Shown piece by piece: positions 4,911-6,023 of a DNA stretch of 6,023 bases. How positions within the stretch are numbered: the stretch's first letter is position 1; each line of letters begins with the position of its first letter. The notes below the pieces were generated by a model. The model did not search any database. It was not told where the DNA came from and saw nothing but the letters and a program-made list of their open reading frames with translations. The DNA comes from Thiomicrorhabdus sp. Lineage in GTDB: Bacteria; Pseudomonadota; Gammaproteobacteria; Thiomicrospirales; Thiomicrospiraceae. The DNA is taken from NCBI GenBank assembly GCA_021648185.1, contig JAKITH010000074.1:1-6023 (forward strand). Direction: 5' to 3'. The position numbers and the translations under genes were made by a program.

Positions 4911-5501
4911 ATGAGCAATGCTGATAACTCACATCCTTTAGAAGAAATGATTACCGATTACTTAAATGGTTATCTATCAGAGTCAGATGTTGAAAAATTT
5001 ACTGCAGCAATGGCTCAAGATAATCAGCTCAGAGAAATGGTTGGTTTTGAACGTGCTATTCAAGCGACGGTTCATGCTGAGCAGCCCACACCAAGCTATG
5101 TGCCGCAGTTTTCAAGCATCGCTGACAAGCTTGATAACACATCAGGTTCATGGTTTTTGCGCTGGACAGCGTGGGCTCCTTCTGTTGCAGTTATTATTTT
5201 AGCGGCAGTTGTCATAGGTTATTTTCCTCCATCCGTCACACCCATTAATGAATTTGAAACCTTATCCGATATTGCTATTAATTATGACAAGCCCGTGATC
5301 AGGATGATTAATCAAGAAAATTTAAGCGAGTCTGCGTTGAATTCATTATTAAGTGATTATGATCTTAAAGTGATTAAACGCTATCCTGGTGCAAATGCGA
5401 TGGATGTTGTGAGTAATCAGTCAGCTCAGCTTGGCGATATCGCTATACAATTGAAGAACGATAATCGTGTGAAATTCGTTCAGTTAACCAAAGGAAAGTA
5501 G
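4911..5501 (+). CDS. anti-sigma-like single-pass membrane protein with C-terminal propeptide-like domain
   Basis: The 196-residue protein starts at ATG 4911, set by a strong AGGAG (4899-4903) 7 nt upstream; the frame stays open further upstream into the sigma gene, but that start has no such site. Residues 1-55 (EEMITDYLNGYLSESDVEKF) resemble the helical cytoplasmic domain of anti-sigma factors. The protein has no Cys, so it is not a zinc anti-sigma (ZAS) type. One transmembrane helix lies at about 86-104 (TAWAPSVAVIILAAVVIGYF), putting the C-terminus in the periplasm. Residues 149-191 (DYDLKVIKRYPG to NRVKFVQ) resemble an I9-type subtilisin propeptide and align ungapped with residues 87-129 of the protease encoded next, with 12 of 43 positions identical by my count. 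Position directly after an ECF sigma gene supports the anti-sigma role; the interaction with the protease is inferred. Confidence 0.82.
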   Translation: MSNADNSHPLEEMITDYLNGYLSESDVEKFTAAMAQDNQLREMVGFERAIQATVHAEQPTPSYVPQFSSIADKLDNTSGSWFLRWTAWAPSVAVIILAAVVIGYFPPSVTPINEFETLSDIAINYDKPVIRMINQENLSESALNSLLSDYDLKVIKRYPGANAMDVVSNQSAQLGDIAIQLKNDNRVKFVQLTKGK

Positions 5502-5507
5502 AGACGA

Positions 5508-6023
5508 ATGCTGAAATGTCGACATTTTTATTATGCTTTTCTTGTCATCAGCTTTAGTGTTCTATTTATAGCTTGTGCATCGACAAGCGGTGACGTTTCT
5601 ACGGCCATTCCACAATTAGAAAACACTGAGAATGTCATGATGGTTGTCATTGACGATCCGCGTAGTGAACGCCGAAAGCGTGGGTTATCAGGGCCAGGTT
5701 ATTCTGCGCGATTAGACTATAAAGACGATCCCCTTCTACATAAAAAAGCGGCTGAAATCGCGGATGATTATAGTTTAATAATATTGCTAGAATGGCCGTT
5801 ACGAAACTTAAATGTGCACTGCTTTGCGATTAAACAACCTTCTGCCAAGGTACTGGCGGCACTTGAAAATGATGCCCGCGTACGCTGGGTGCAACCGTTT
5901 AACGACTTTATTGTAAAAACCAGCCATACGACGATAACACCAAAAATATCTTCAACTAAACAATTTTTTAATGATATAAGCGAACGCGGTAATGATGTTG
6001 ATATCGCGGTGATCGATACCTCA
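5508..6023 (+). CDS. S8 subtilisin-family protease, lipoprotein-type N-terminus, 3' truncated by window edge
   Basis: The first 172 codons are visible and remain open at the right edge. Residues 1-23 form a signal sequence with basic n-region (MLKCRH), hydrophobic core and a lipobox-like LFIAC ending at C23, with Ala and Ser following. This suggests a lipoprotein, probably routed to the outer membrane. Residues about 80-132 form an I9-like propeptide (DYSLIILLEWPL to NDARVRWVQPF), which in subtilases chaperones folding and inhibits the enzyme before self-cleavage. The mature domain begins after about residue 140, and DVDIAVIDTS (residues 163-172) is the strand carrying the catalytic Asp (D170), matching the common VAVIDTG. 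The His and Ser catalytic motifs are beyond the window. The ATG lies 6 nt after the anti-sigma stop; AAGGA (5491-5495) is a distant ribosome binding site, so translational coupling is likely. Confidence 0.88.
   Translation, partial: MLKCRHFYYAFLVISFSVLFIACASTSGDVSTAIPQLENTENVMMVVIDDPRSERRKRGLSGPGYSARLDYKDDPLLHKKAAEIADDYSLIILLEWPLRNLNVHCFAIKQPSAKVLAALENDARVRWVQPFNDFIVKTSHTTITPKISSTKQFFNDISERGNDVDIAVIDTS

Noticed and set aside
1..6023. CRISPR array, tRNA or rRNA genes
   Set aside because: No regularly spaced direct repeats and no tRNA- or rRNA-like segments were seen by eye on either strand.

Overview
The window looks like a chromosomal segment of a moderately AT-rich gammaproteobacterium, probably a marine or aquatic Alteromonadales/Vibrionales-type organism. 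This is inferred from overall gene style and from an IS3-family transposase of a type I associate with Shewanella and Vibrio relatives. No rRNA, tRNA or species marker is present, so the assignment is loose.

Layout, left to right. (1) At 1-104 (minus strand) lies the 5' end of an isochorismatase-like cysteine hydrolase gene. It diverges from a LysR-type regulator gene at 359-1246 (plus). The 254-bp gap between them holds a perfect 19-bp palindrome at 185-203 that overlaps the -35 elements of two candidate divergent promoters, the classic arrangement for a LysR protein controlling its divergent neighbour. (2) A complete IS3-family insertion sequence occupies about 1322-2517. It has orfA and orfB on the minus strand, joined by an A-AAA-AAG programmed -1 frameshift site, imperfect terminal inverted repeats and an intact DDE triad. 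(3) A Crp/Fnr-type regulator with many cysteines (2576-3220, GTG start), a small exported protein of unknown function (3302-3751) and a DUF2892 inner-membrane protein (3776-3973) form a probable functional cluster ending in a hairpin at 4003-4028. (4) After a 306-bp gap comes a tight plus-strand operon: an ECF sigma factor (4283-4897), a single-pass anti-sigma-like protein (4911-5501) and the start of a subtilisin-family (S8) protease with a lipoprotein-type signal (5508 to the window edge).

The most interesting part is region 4. The periplasmic C-terminus of the anti-sigma-like protein aligns without gaps over 43 residues with the propeptide (I9-like) domain of the protease encoded immediately downstream. 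The two proteins therefore appear to carry paralogous propeptide-like modules. This suggests an envelope signalling circuit in which the protease recognises, is inhibited by, or cleaves the anti-sigma factor through a propeptide mimic, and thereby controls the sigma factor that should transcribe the operon. The sequence similarity is directly visible; the mechanism is inference.
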